Shown: piece after piece, positions 21,691-32,596 of the stretch
How positions within the stretch are numbered: the stretch's first letter is position 1
Layout: the number at the start of each line of letters is the position of its first letter
Origin: Xanthostigma xanthostigma
Taxonomy: Eukaryota; Arthropoda; Insecta; Raphidioptera; Raphidiidae
Direction: 5' to 3'
DNA length: 64,000 bases
NCBI GenBank assembly: GCA_963575645.1
Contig: OY754469.1
Span: 39,080,753-39,144,752 of the forward strand
Made by a program: the position numbers and the translations under genes
The notes under the pieces: model-generated
Told to the model about the DNA's origin: nothing
Seen by the model: the letters and a program-made list of their open reading frames with translations, nothing else
Databases searched by the model: none

Positions 21691-22525
21691 TTATGTATGA
21701 CCACGCATAACTTTTTACAGAGTAGTCCGATTTTGATAATTATTTTTTTGTTTGAAAGGGTATACCCCGAAGTTGGTCCCATATAAATTTCGTAGAAAAA
21801 TTCCAACCCTAAGGGTAGGAAAACAGGGGATGATTGATTGTTCACTCACTGATTGTAATGTATGACCACACATAACTTTTTACAGAGTGGTCCAATTTTG
21901 ATAATTATTTTTTTATTGGATAGGGTATACCTCGAGGTTCGTCTCATATAAATTTGGAAAAAAAACTCCTACCCTAAGGGTGGGAAAATAGGGGTGATTT
22001 ATAGTTCACTCACAGATTTTCATGCTGAGTTGTGTATTACAATTATAAATTATATAGCCACAAAAAATTATAAAATAAAAACTTTTTAACAAAAAAATTA
22101 AACCGCCGAAAAACTGAAAAGCAAAAAATAATACTATCTAAGTAGTTGAACGTATGTGACAGTCTAGTATATCTAAGTAATTTTGAGTCGGCGTCAAACC
22201 ATCAATGAACAAAGATCACTAAAAGAAATAACTAAATCAAATTAACAATGATACGTGAAATCTCCAGCGATAAACATTAACATTCCAAACATGCGCTCTC
22301 CACACGACCACTCGCAAAGACGTATGCCCTCAGTGTGCCCGTTCGGGTTGCTCTGTCGCTGACATTAACTTCGTGAACGCTCAGAGATTTCCGGCGAAGG
22401 ATTGTTGACGCCGACTCAAAATTACTTAGATATACTAGACTGTCACATACGTTCAACTACTTAGATAGTATTATTTTTTGCTTTTCAGTTTTTCGGCGGT
22501 TTAATTTTTTTGTTAAAAAGTTTTT
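21584..22525 (+). mobile_element. GGAGGAGGTT element ending in a perfect palindrome, copy 1
   Basis: Opens TTTTAACCGACG, GGAGGAGGTTCTC, a poly-T run (21642-21689) and ATGTATGACCACGCATAAC. A block is repeated in tandem (21700-21820 and 21855-21990). The 3' part is a palindrome with identical 121-bp arms, 22077-22197 and 22405-22525, opening AACAAAAAAATTAAACCG and with GAGTCGGCGTCAA at the inner end. Relatives: 44450-44964 and 53648-54137. Class uncertain. Confidence 0.8.
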
Positions 22526-22839
22526 ATATCTGGTGACAATCCGCGTCGGTTACCTTTGAATTAAATTTTGTATATTATAGGTACTATAATAAGCATATAT
22601 TATAATTTTACATAAATAAAGTTGTTACTTATTGTCTCTGGTCCAGAGTTCGACCCCCCCGAAGTGAATTCCTGGCTACGGCCTTGCTTCAGGATAAACA
22701 TCAGCTATACATTATCGCGTTTAAATAAAAGAGCTTTTCGTGGAGACCAATTTTGCGATGTAATTCAACGAAAAACGGTGGCAATCTACAAATTCGGGCG
22801 AAGCCGCACCGGGCCGCCAGTGTATTAAACAATAACTAA
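22526..22839 (+). mobile_element. Helitron-like 3' end fragment
   Basis: GTGGCAATCTACAAATTCGG, then GCGAAGCCGCACCGGG, resembles the GC-rich hairpin end of short Helitron-like repeats. A B-box-like GAGTTCGACCCC occurs at 22646, but no A box was found. Confidence 0.4.
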
Positions 22840-24459
22840 AGTGACCTGTACGAATTATTCGCACTAAATAAGTATAATAATTATCACTTTACAAAATTAT
22901 TTTTTAAATATGACTGCAGGTATTCAATTCGTTTATAATTTTGCACACTGCTTATAACGTTCTTCTTTTTGTTGTATTACAATATGAAGCTCAGATGACA
23001 GATCGAAGAAATATTTTACTAAAATTGTCATATAGAGGCGCAAGTAGCAAAAGCGTTGAGCTAAGCCGTCAGATGGCATCATGCAGCATTGCTGTGACGT
23101 TCAGCGTTTCTCGCTGTTTCAAAATTAAAGCCGTCAGATGGCAGTATGCAGTATTGTGTCTGTTGTATTACAATATGAAGGTCAGATCCAAGTGTTGACG
23201 TTGTTTCAAAAGTAATGCCGTCAGATGGCAGACGTTGTTCAACGTTGCTGTATTTTAATTAATTTACAAAAACAAAAGCAATAATAAATTTTTTAGTTGT
23301 CGATGTCAGTAGAGCAAGCAATTATCTGTAAAATGATATATAATTTATGTGGAGAAATTGTGAGGTTTTTTCTAAAAAGGGAGACAAACATCTTTAACAT
23401 TAGCGTATTAATTTATTATATGATACAGCTATCTCGAAAAAAAAATCTAATATGTCGACTTCTGATAAATTGTCAGCTCGAAGGTGCAGCGTTATGCTTC
23501 AACGTACATTATTACATCAAAACATCATCATCAAAATATTATGACGCTAGAGTGAGATAGTCATATCTCTATATATGGAATATTTAGTTACGGTGTAGTG
23601 AATTTCGCCCACCCTAAATATAAAATCCTTCATGCGTTTGTCAACGCGGCGGCGGAACTAGGAATTAACTGAACGCGTTGGTAACCATGGAACGTCGCGA
23701 GCCATAAACGTCCTTGGGTACATTTACCACAAGGGTCATCGGGTTCGAAGAACTGGCGGGAGACTAGCACGGCGATATGTGAGAGTATGATCAAGTCACT
23801 GTTGGCCAGTGACGTGCTTGTAGATCGCCGAAAAAAAATAAAGAACGCGGGGGGCTCAAGGTTACACATTTTCAAAATCATATATACTAATACGTTCAGG
23901 TTCAAGATGTTTGCCTCCTTTTTTAGAAAAAACCTCACAATTTCTCCACATAAATTATATATCATTTTACAGATAATTGCTTACTCTACTGACATCGACA
24001 ACTAAAAGATTTATTATTGCTTTTGTTTTTGTAAATTAATTAAAATACAGCAACGCTGAACAACGTCTGCCATCTGACGGCATTACTTTTGAAACAACGT
24101 CAACACTTGGATCTGACCTTCATATTGTAATACAACAGACACAATACTGTATACTGCCATCTGGCGGCTTTAATTTTGAAACAGCGAGCAACGCTGAACA
24201 ACGTCACAGCAATGCTGCATGATGCCATCTGACGGCTTATCTCAACGCTTTTGCTACTTGGGCCTCTATATGACAATTTTAGTAAAATATTTCTTCGATC
24301 TGTCATCTGAGCTTCATATTGTAATACAACAAAAAGAAGAATGTTATAAGCAGTGTGCAAAATTAGAAACGAATTGAATACCTGCAATCATATTTAAAAA
24401 ATAATTTTGTAATAATGATTATTATACTTATTTAGTGCGAATAATTCGCACAGGTCACT
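22840..24459. mobile_element. 1.6-kb element with arms of about 585 bp
   Basis: Left arm 22840-23424 and right arm 23878-24459 are inverted and highly similar, starting AGTGACCTGT.CGAATTATTC. Each arm holds three spaced copies of GCCGTCAGATGGCA (with small changes) and two of GTTGTATTACAATATGAAG. The unrelated central segment of about 450 bp contains the locally GC-rich GAACGCGGGGGGCTCAAGG. The long frames in both arms are mirror shadows. Class unknown; a foldback transposon is likely. Confidence 0.85.
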
Positions 24460-24739
24460 CTAGTTGAGCTTATTATGTCTCAGGATTGAGGTTACAAACG
24501 CGAAATTGATTTCCTAAAAAAATGTTAGAGAGACAAAAATTTTTTTAGTCAGGATTAATTTATATTTTAAATATTTTGTTATTTTTAATAGTAAACAGAA
24601 AATTAAAAAAAAAATTGTCAAGTTAGAACCCATGAACTGGGAGCTTGTAATAAAGGCGCCGTAAAAATCTCATTTAAACAAAAGAATTGCTTCATGCTCG
24701 GTTATTCTCAAGTTCTTACGAGATTTTAAAAATTCGATT

Positions 24740-24830
24740 CTTTCTAGGGTTCCACATTTCAGATAGAAAAAAAAATGGGACTTTCATAGGATCACTTTGT
24801 TGTCTGTCTGTCTGTCTCATTCAAGCTTCG
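24740..24830 (-). repeat. dispersed repeat with AACAAAGTGATCC block
   Basis: The minus strand reads GACAGACAGACAACAAAGTG, then a GGAACCC end, matching 39305-39372. Similar phrases are common in Helitron-like repeats of insects. Confidence 0.55.
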
Positions 24831-25262
24831 AACTCAATGCAATAAAAAAGTTAAAAAAATTAGGAGCCGCCTTGGAACGCCTGGCAGATGTGAAACAAAT
24901 ATTTAAGCGAAATTCTAGTAACTAAATTTCGCCTTGTTAACTAACGAAATTCTAGTGACTAAATATAGCCCTGTAACTAAATTTCACCCTGTAATTAATA
25001 AAGTATAAAAAATTAAATTTGAAAAAAGGAGCCAAGTTCGGTTGTTAAAAAAAAACAGCTATTTTTTAATATTTTTAATAGGTAGATTATTTAGTCAACC
25101 ATAATACGGAAAAAAATTGATAATTATTTAAAAATGTAATATTATCATAAAAAAATAAATATTAAATTTCACATTCAAAAATAGACAGTTTAAACAATCG
25201 GCCATGTTCGCGGGCTTATGTTGACGTCATGATACCTATACGATGCATGTCAACCTTGATGT
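24831..25262. other. unassigned spacer with short tandem motifs
   Basis: CGAAATTCTAGT.ACTAA and close variants recur three times at 24907-24985; the same phrase is at 48240-48262. Otherwise AT-rich. Confidence 0.45.
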
Positions 25263-25323
25263 CAAATAAACTTTATTTAGAACATTGACAATTATTGTCA
25301 ATGTTCTAAATAAAGTTTATTTG
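25263..25323. repeat. perfect 29-bp-arm hairpin
   Basis: The arms CAAATAAACTTTATTTAG.. are exact reverse complements around the three-base loop TTA. Could extrude as a cruciform or be a tiny foldback. Confidence 0.9.
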
Positions 25324-25569
25324 TTGTTTTCTCTAAATACTGACATAATCTAACTGTGAGACGACATCGTTGTCATGGAAACTGTTGTTGATATATACTC
25401 TGACGTCACGATACGTTTTGAAAATTCGAAAATAGCGCTTATTTTCTACATTTCTCTTTTTATTATTTGTATTTTTTTCAGTGATTAGATTAATAAAATA
25501 ATCAATACGATATGATCAAGAACTAAAATATATTTCGAAATAAAAATTTAAACTAATTTGGAGTCTCAA

Positions 25570-26060
25570 ACATATGACCCATTGCATCTTAGCCAAGTAA
25601 GAATGGCTCGGTGAATTTAAATTTTGCGGGACGACCCCCATTCACCGCGACTCTGATCAAACGCGTTCAGCGACCACACCAATCAAAAGCGAGCGAACCG
25701 AAAACTGTTCCGTGTGGAAGAAACGAATAAGGGCGAGTGTTGTCCAGCTTTAAAAGCGTACGTCGACGAGGAGGCCTTGACTAGGACAAGATACGATCTC
25801 GAACTCTTCTTGCTCGCGAGGAACGTCTCGTTGCCAAGGTCACGTGATGTCTCACACAATCAAGCAATGTTGTTATGCCTTCGCCGCACCGCTTCTTCAG
25901 AGCGCAAGTTTTTTATAGTACTCGTACACAGAGACGATTATAAATAAAGGTTTTTTTTTTGAGAAAGTGCAACTTATGTTGGTTAGGGTCGTTTATTGCC
26001 TACCGCTAACAACGTAACCGTGGCAACCAAAAACAATTCATAATCTGCAGTATATAGTAG
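25570..26060 (+). other. GC-richer island, identity unknown
   Basis: Richer in GC than its surroundings, with a 77-codon plus-strand frame (25714-25947) followed by ATAAATAAAGG, which contains an AATAAA polyadenylation signal. It could be a solo LTR, a transposon 3' end or a host exon. I recognise no protein family in the frame (KAYVDEEALTRTRYDLELFL is its middle) and found no second copy here. Confidence 0.3.
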
Positions 26061-26221
26061 AGTTAGATTAGATTAAATGAGGGTGTGAGGCGCGCCTCGT
26101 CGACACCGCGACCTTATTAGATCTACTAGTGGTTAAGCCTGTCTCCGTCAGGCGCAATATCGTAATCCGACAATTCAAAATAGCATCTTTCTTTATACAT
26201 TATACCAAACAATAATAATCT

Positions 26222-26740
26222 ATCATCAAAATACGGGATTTTTCTTAAAAAAAATTATTCGTAGTTGAAACCGTGACTGATTGACTGATCTATCAACGCA
26301 CAGCTCAAACCACTGGACCGATTGGGCTGAAATTTGACACACAGATAGTTATTGTGACGTAGGTGTCCGCTAAGAACACATTTTTTAAAATTGAACCCTC
26401 AAAAGGATGTAACGGGATTCAAAATTTGCATGGAGAAATCATGCGCGTCAAGTTGCATGGACCAACTTACATTTTTTTAACTTTTTCAACGCTAATCGTT
26501 TGTTCTACCTTTGTACCTGACGCCTGCAAAATTTCAGCGTTTGTACCGAAAAAATAAAAAAGTTATTAGCAATAATAGGTGGCCAGCCAACTTGCCGTCA
26601 AGTTGTATGGACCACGTTCTAATATTCACTTTTTTCAACGTCAATCGTTTGTTCTATGTTTGTACCTGACGCCTACAAAATTTCATTGTTTGTACCGAAA
26701 AAATAAAAGAGTTATTAGCAAAAGTCACTAATAAATGTAG
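26222..26740 (+). repeat. Helitron-like or related repeat with internal duplication
   Basis: ACCACTGGACCGATTGGGCT, AAATTTGACACACAGATAG and CGGGATTCAAAATTTGCATG are phrases of an abundant insect repeat type. A block of about 150 bp (CAAGTTG.ATGGACCA to AAAATAAAA.AGTTATTAGCA) occurs twice, at about 26447-26573 and 26590-26720. Confidence 0.6.
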
Positions 26741-26764
26741 ATCTATTGTGTAGCCCTGACTTGT

Positions 26765-27043
26765 TTATTCCTGAGTGATGTTAAGGCTTTTGATGAAGCC
26801 TAGAATGGCTCTGTAATCTGTATCCCAAACCTGATCAGGCGTTGGGAATGGGTTGTTGAAGTGACGGAATCTTTGAATCATGACTGCTTCACACTTGCAA
26901 AGCAAATGCTCCAATGTTTCAGGGGCCTCAGTACAGAAGCGGCATGACACGGTGTCCATTACACCAATTTTATTAAGGTGATACCTCAATGGGCAGTGAC
27001 CTGAGAATAGCCCGGAAATAATTCTGAGTGCAGTTTTCTTCAA
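26765..27043 (-). pseudogene. LINE C-terminus after the RNase H region
   Basis: The 92-codon minus-strand frame reads IISGLFSGHCPLRYHLNKIG, then CRFCTEAPETLEHLLCKC, then FNNPFPTPDQVW. The pattern G-hydrophobic-TGHCPLxxHLxxxG followed by CxxC...EHLLCxC is the conserved tail of Jockey/I/R1-type non-LTR proteins that carry an RNase H domain. The frame starts mid-protein; the reverse transcriptase is lost. The stop is followed by a short UTR. A poly-T at 27051 marks the opposite side. Confidence 0.85.
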
Positions 27044-27082
27044 GCGTATTTTTTTTTTTTAGTTATAGAGTTGATCCAATGG

Positions 27083-27645
27083 AATGTCACGATGAAAGAA
27101 GGTTTGGTTGAGGATCAAGAAATAAGCTTTACCAATAGAACTGTAAAAGTAACGAGAAATTGTGTACCCGTATGTATTCGTTACTTAAAGAACCAGTACC
27201 CGTTACTTTCGTATCGTTACGTTACTCGTTACTTTTCATACGACATACAATCGTGTACTAACAGCATCAAGCATGTACCATCGCATTGAGGTGCGTCGCA
27301 TACGTGATACGGTATGACTTCGTTCGTATAACGTATAACCGCATCCAACGAGTCGAACTGACATGGATACGACAAATGCGAGTAATGAAATGAATTTGTA
27401 AGTAACGATTCGTTACTTCGAGTCAGACGATGTACCCGTTACTCAGTAACGAATACATACGGTTTGTTACAGCTCTATTTACCAATCTTACGCTAGTGGC
27501 CAACATTTAGATCAATTTCCCAGCATTTGACCAGCTTGAGGCCCTGAAGATGAAGATAAATTTTTCGAAACGTTGGCCACTAGCGTAACATTGGTAAAGC
27601 TTATTTCTTGATCCCCAATCAAACATTCCTTCATCGTGACAATTA
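27083..27645. mobile_element. palindromic repeat interrupted by a hAT MITE
   Basis: The arm 27083-27135 plus 27486-27507 pairs with 27570-27645: AGGATCAAGAAATAAGCTTT against AAAGCTTATTTCTTGATCC, and CTTACGCTAGTGGCCAAC against GTTGGCCACTAGCGTAA. The loop side carries CTGAAGATGAAGATAAAT, then TTTTTCGAAACGTTGGCC. A relative is at 50876-50985. Possibly a Penelope-like element end. Confidence 0.7.
27136..27477 (-). mobile_element. 342-bp hAT MITE, copy 2
   Basis: Ends TAGAACTGTAA and TTACAGCTCTA, with an exact 8-bp target duplication TTTACCAA at 27128-27135 and 27478-27485. Removing the element and one duplication restores the arm of the surrounding palindrome. Same length as the copy at 5211 and inverted to it. 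Confidence 0.93.
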
Positions 27646-27821
27646 TGACAAACTTCACGAGTTAGCGAGTGTATTTCACTTTAAGCAAAAAAAGTTATGT
27701 CAACGCGTGTCGCGTAAGTCGAATCGGAACAGTTAGCGAGTTATGGTTTGTTGAAGAAAACAGCCATTAACTGTTCAAACTTGTGAAGAGTAGGCTTTGG
27801 AAACAATTGTTAAACAATGAG

Positions 27822-28050
27822 CGTATACCTGGTCACCACAATCCCCAGCCAACCCTACTGGATTATTGTGTTTGGGAATACATGAAAGAGCTATTTTATG
27901 CAGGGTGGGCTGATAGCATTAATTCGGAGCATTTTTTATGATGCAGATGAAATTCAGTTTCATCCTTAAATACTGTAAAATGCAACAAACTCCACATTCA
28001 ACCGTGTTCAAAAGTGTGTTGAAGCTGTTAATCACATTCAACATTTTATG
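27822..28050 (+). pseudogene. broken DDE transposase (third catalytic Asp region and C-terminus)
   Basis: The plus frame 27822-27938 reads NPQPTLLDYCVWEYMKELFY, matching the SPDLTPLDFFLWGYLKxxVY signature around the last catalytic Asp of Tc1/mariner-related transposases. After an in-frame stop and a frame change, 27997-28050 reads FNRVQKCVEAVNHIQHFM, matching the C-terminal RxQxCxxxxGGHFEHLL motif with GG lost. Clearly dead. It is the same family as 16142 and 31042. Confidence 0.7.
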
Positions 28051-28599
28051 CAGCCAATTTTTGTTATTACTCCTTCAAATAATAATATTTTCACTCGAAA
28101 TATCCAATCTCTAGTTTTGTTTTTATGGCCTGCTTTAACACTTGTAGTATTTATTAATTATGTGGGCGTGGCTATAGTAACAAAACAAGTGAATGTAGAT
28201 TATTGTATAGAAACGGATTCGTTCGATGTTCTCTTTTTATTGATAACTATCGGTAAAACTAGTTTCGCAAGAGACGAAACCAGATATGTATGTGATATTG
28301 TTGACACAATTATAGTTTATAAAGGAAAAGGACACTGACAGTATTCTTCTGTATATCGTCTCATTAAATAACACTTTCTTGCAATTTGTATTTTTGTTTC
28401 GGAAAATAAACTTATTATTATTATCACTTCGTCAGTCTCGTCTTATTTATGGACATTTCTCTTCGGTCTCGTCTCATTAATCGATAATCTCGATAGTGCC
28501 TCGGTATTAGAAGGACAGTTTTCTCGGTATCATAGAAAATTGAACGCAGCTTACAACCTTGCTCAAAATTGAACTGTCAACAATTAAAAAAATTAGGTG
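28051..28599. other. unassigned spacer
   Basis: The 96-codon frame starting at 28048 has no family resemblance and starts inside the transposase relic. It ends in AT-rich sequence with AATAAA at 28403. Confidence 0.35.
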
Positions 28600-28807
28600 A
28601 AAATCAACTATTTTATGGGGGATACGTGCAAAAAATACTCTATATATATCGTGCGTGATCATTTTACGACTTGTATGGTGTCTCATTTTACCATAATGTT
28701 ATACATCGTCATAAGATAACAATTCATGAACTAGATACAAAGGGATGCATTACGCACTAGTGCGGTAAATTAAAACAAGACCAGTCGCAAAATTCCAATA
28801 CCATAAT

Positions 28808-29088
28808 CAATGGCGTAACTATACCACCTGAGGCCTGTGGCAAATTCATCGGATGGGGCCCTTCCTTATTACATAAAAGCTTCACGGTGTAGTTTCATCT
28901 TTATAAATCACGAAGTAAAATAGATATTTGTAAAATTCGTGTATGCTTTTGAGTTAATACCTATAACTTAAATTGATTAAATACATAATTAATATTTTTT
29001 ACCAAATGTTGTAATAAATATTAGGTTCCTCCTGTCTTAATGGCCTCTCGGGCTGAAGGCCCTTGGCATTTTGCCCGTTCTGCCACTG
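28808..29088. mobile_element. 281-bp hAT element
   Basis: Ends CAATGGCGTAACTATA and TTCTGCCACTG. The flanks ACCATAAT (28800-28807) and ACCGTAAT (29089-29096) match at 7 of 8. It shares TATACCACCTGAGGCC with the element at 30720-30887, in opposite orientation. Confidence 0.8.
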
Positions 29089-29164
29089 ACCGTAATAAAT
29101 CACTGTTTGTTAGTTTATAATCTATAGTCTGTACTATTAGAAGTGATGTTTTGTTTAAACTGTC

Positions 29165-29310
29165 AAAAATTTTAAAATGAAGTAACAATCAGCTATTTTG
29201 TAGGAAATACCATATTTGCCTCGTGCGTAATGATATTACGCCTTGTGTGACTGTTAAAATGCGCAGATCTCGTTTATATAATGTCGCATCTCGTCGTAAT
29301 ATAACACTAG
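29165..29310 (+). repeat. dispersed repeat with CTCGTGCGTAAT block
   Basis: Same family as 3960-4125. Reads ATGAAGTAACAATCAGCTAT, then CCTCGTGCGTAATGATATTA and GTGTGACTGTTAAAATGCGC. Confidence 0.55.
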
Positions 29311-29417
29311 GTATATAATGATTGTGTGGAAGGCTGGAAGACCTACCTTTAACGTCAGATAACCGAGATATAAGGAGCAGCCTTTGAGTAGAGACGTTCA
29401 AATTTCATCGAATTATT

Positions 29418-30177
29418 TAGTGTTCTATTGCTTATATCGATATATCATTCGGTATCTGCATCTACATGCACTGGGATGGGAAGTCTTTGCTAGCACTGGA
29501 GAGTGGGGGTGTTTCGATTGTACATATTTTGTAGTTTGTTGGATCATTCGATTATGGCAACCGAGATATCATTCGTTTGAATCGATTATGAAATATGAAA
29601 TGAATATTAAATCCCGACACAGTACTATTGCTATGTCCACTGTCGATATTAATGTGATATATCGATATATCATTCGGTTTCTGCATCTACATGAACTGGG
29701 ATGGGAAGTCTTTGCTGGCAGTGTTTTATTTAATAAACTACCAAATAGCTTAACTGAAATTCAGTGTGGTAAAGAATTTAAATTCAAACTTAAATGAAAT
29801 TCCTAAAAAATTGTTTTTCTGACATTAACGATATTTTAAATTTAAATTTTAATGTGTAACTCATTATGTAAATTGACGATGTATCCATCTAGGGCATAAC
29901 AAATATATTTCTATTTCTATTCGATCATACCAATGATTCCATTATTAATATTGTGTTAAGTAATATTAACAAATCGAAATTGCAAAGTTAGAATATAATT
30001 CATAATCGATATTTTGAATGATCATTCGCTTATACTGTAAAAGTAAATAAAACGAGATTAATAATTGCCAAGTTTGCGCATCATTCATAATCGATAATTC
30101 GAATGATCATTCGATTATAAAAACCGATTATTTCGATTCATTCGATTATTGAAATATATCGATTATGCCCAACACTA
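29418..30177. mobile_element. 760-bp hAT element with nested LINE
   Basis: Ends TAGTGTT and GCCCAACACTA, with an exact 8-bp target duplication GAATTATT at 29410-29417 and 30178-30185. Many ATCGAT, ATTCGATTAT and ATCATTCG motifs line both ends. A block of about 65 bp (TGCATCTACATG.ACTGGGAT) occurs twice, at 29435 and 29658. A LINE tail at 29721-29925 is nested inside. Confidence 0.9.
29721..29925 (+). pseudogene. LINE C-terminal tail nested in hAT
   Basis: The plus strand reads LFNKLPNSLTEIQCGKEFKF then KLK and a stop at 29795-29797, the usual LYNxLPxxI...FKxxLK ending of Jockey/CR1-like proteins. About 120 bp of AT-rich UTR and a TTTCTA repeat follow. Only the last 25 or so residues remain. 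Confidence 0.7.
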
Positions 30178-30233
30178 GAATTATTATTCGAGAGAAGCTG
30201 TTAAGGCGAAACACACTGATTTACATTAGTTAA

Positions 30234-30434
30234 GTTCCAACCTCTATATCGTCACAGTCATGATCAGTAGCTAAAACGTGTTCCAACCGAGATTAGAACG
30301 GTTCTAGAACTGTCCTTTAAGCTATAAAACAGTGCAAAGTCGACGCATGCGCTGCACGAACCCGTTACAAAACAGTTTCGTTTTACTGCGCATGTCTGCG
30401 ACGATAATATTACCGTTTGCAGAGAGGTTGGAAC
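30234..30434. mobile_element. 201-bp TIR MITE
   Basis: Ends GTTCCAACCTCT and AGAGAGGTTGGAAC are inverted. The interior is GC-richer (CGACGCATGCGCTGCACGAA). No convincing target duplication. Confidence 0.65.
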
Positions 30435-30719
30435 ATAGATACTGTTTATTGCAGGTAGTCCTTATAGCTGTTGTAAATGTTTCACGTTTTAATTTATTCT
30501 ATCAATCAAGTATATTATTATTAATATTACTTTCAACGCTCAAAAATTGCGTCGACCCGGACCCTACGTCGGAATACCTTTTTATTTCACATAATATAAT
30601 CGTTCATATCTTTTTCAATGTAGATAGATCAAAATAATTTAGGGATTAGGGTGTAAACAGATATCTTCGACTAACAATAAAAAAAGTGTCAGTTCACACA
30701 CATAAGCTCACGGAGGAGG

Positions 30720-30887
30720 CAGTGTCGTAACAATAGGGTGGCAGAGGCCCTGACCAGAGGGCCGTTAGGCCAGGAGGAGCCTAACATTATATAAAGATGA
30801 AACTACAACGCGAAGGTTTTTTATATTAAGGGAGGGCCCCATTCGATGAATTTGCCACGGGCCTCAGGTGGTATAGTTACGCCACTA
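30720..30887. mobile_element. 168-bp hAT element
   Basis: Ends CAGTGTCGTAAC and GTTACGCCACTA; flanks GGAGGAGG and GAAGGAAG match at 6 of 8. Related to 28808-29088 through the shared end CACCTGAGGCCYGTGGCAAA. Confidence 0.7.
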
Positions 30888-31041
30888 GAAGGAAGTGAAA
30901 CTTCTTTAGAATTATTCATATACACATATTCGTAAACACGTAAGGTGCACATAGGAAAATTAACATTGGGAAAAAATGACTGGATCAGAGTGAGCCTTGA
31001 AATCTTGTTTTTCAATTTGACAGATAATATTCTTTTGCAAA

Positions 31042-31266
31042 ATGAATGTGTATACTACCGAAGAAAATATTCAAATGATTACAACATAATCGGACTTTTT
31101 TATTAATGGGACATTAAATTCCCAAAAATACTTAAATATGGTGCGAGATCAAATATCTCCGCCTATTCGTGTTGAACCTAAAGACATTGGGTCGCTGATT
31201 TACCAACGCGCATACGTCATACCAGTCAGACAATTTTTGAATGGAATGTTTCCAAACGGATGGAGT
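31042..31266 (+). pseudogene. internally deleted DDE transposase
   Basis: One continuous plus frame, broken by a stop at 31087-31089, starts MNVYTTEENIQMITT, which resembles the N-terminal helix-turn-helix start of this family. It goes on SDFFINGTLNSQKYLNMVRD, then QISPPIRV, then VRQFLNGMFPNGWS. The last parts match INGxLNxxRYLxxLxxxILP and the VRxxLNxxFPxRWIGR motif between the second and third catalytic residues. The region between is missing, so it is a deletion derivative. Confidence 0.68.
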
Positions 31267-31500
31267 TGTTTTTTTGTTGTATTTTTGTACAAAAAAATTA
31301 AAATAATGATTTATAAGAGCTTTTTACTATTAAAAGAGCCAAGTAAAATAAAAATAAATCAAAATAAAATAGAAATCCTCAAGATTACCACGATAATTCA
31401 ATAGAAATAACAATTAATGCAGTCATGGCTAACTCTGATCCAAGTATTTTTTCCCAATGTTAATTTCCCTATGTGCACCCTACGCATTTACATACTGTAT

Positions 31501-31540
31501 AAGCAAACAAGCAATAAGCAAACAAGCAATAAGCAAACAA
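31501..31540. repeat. short 15-bp tandem repeat
   Basis: Unit GCAAACAAGCAATAA repeated about 2.6 times. Confidence 0.85.
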
Positions 31541-31821
31541 GATTGAATCATTTTCCTTTTAAGGTTGCAGATTCCCCCTTCAACGGCACGCAAAATTTCA
31601 AACAGTACTATATTACGCCACTTTAAGAAGTTTTACTTCAGAAATATTTCAGCGCGATTCAGTGACCGCAGTGCCGTCATTTACATCTTCTCAGCCATAA
31701 CAAGTCCTAGCAGCGGCAAAACTTGAACTCGAACTCTTTAAAAATAGCATCTAGAAGAGAGTTTTTAGGCGAAGGAGAAAAGATTTGGGATTAAGAGTGC
31801 AGAAGTTATTTGTGGGTATCA

Positions 31822-32045
31822 TAGAGATATAAGTTACTAGAGTACGCTAGCGGGTATGCTTGCCATAAGTGAAAGTGCAGTTGAGAGAGAAAAAGCTGCA
31901 AACGTTCCATATCATTATATTATATGTTTACTCAAATCAGCATAGTTTTGTTTCATTATAGTTACCATAGAGATAAGGAACTTTTCTCTCTCTGAATTGC
32001 AGACACTTTCACGGCTCACTCGCGTAGTCTTTTATCTGTATGGTA
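31822..32045 (+). mobile_element. TIR MITE with GCTAGCGGGTATGC end
   Basis: TACTAGAGTACGCTAGCGGG, GCCATAAGTGAAAGTG and GAGAGAGA at the left are partly inverted at the right (CTCTCTCTGAATTGCAGACA, CACTTTCACGGCTCACTCGC). The left two-thirds match the reverse complement of 36591-36735, which was itself invaded by a hAT. Confidence 0.7.
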
Positions 32046-32360
32046 GGTATCCAAAGCTCTAAACTTATTTTGCAGTACGTATAACTCGAATGCATTGCTT
32101 TTACACAGATAAAGGGGAGTTATCTATGTATTTGTGAGCACCGCGTTCTATCCATAACGCATCAATATTAATATCCGCGCGGTTGTACCGCCGCCGCCCG
32201 CTGCCCGCCTCCGTACCGCGACGGTACAGCACCGTACATATATCATGACACAATACACACACCACATTCTATTTCGACAAAATATATGACGGATACGCAC
32301 TTTTCAAATTTTACCATTCCTAGTTCTATACAGCATTAAGAATGAAAAATGCTTCAAAAT

Positions 32361-32578
32361 AAAATATAGTTTAAAAAAAACTAAAAAACACGCTTTATAT
32401 CGGACTAAAAAGTAAAAAATAATTGTTTTAAAATAAGCTTAAAAAGCGTGGGGCGCTTTGTTCCACATTTTCGTACATCGAGCGCCCAACGCTTTTTAAG
32501 CTTATTTTAAAACAATTATTTTTTACTTTTTAGTCCGATATAAAGCGTGTTTTTTAGTTTTTTTTAAACTATATTTTA
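32361..32578. repeat. palindrome of the tRNA-palindrome family, copy 2
   Basis: Arms 32361-32457 and 32481-32578 are near-perfect, with CGGACTAAAAAGTAAAAAAT and AAAAAGCGTGGGGCGCT. The 23-bp loop reads TTTGTTCCACATTTTCGTAC.., the reverse complement of the plus-strand loop at 6001 and 55848. No tRNA block here; a tandem array follows at once. Confidence 0.88.
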
Positions 32579-32596
32579 TTTTTCACTTTTTAGTTT

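Noticed and set aside
28048-28338. 96-codon membrane-like protein
   Set aside because: The start codon is inside a transposase relic, there is no second copy or family resemblance, and hydrophobicity follows from AT-rich codons.
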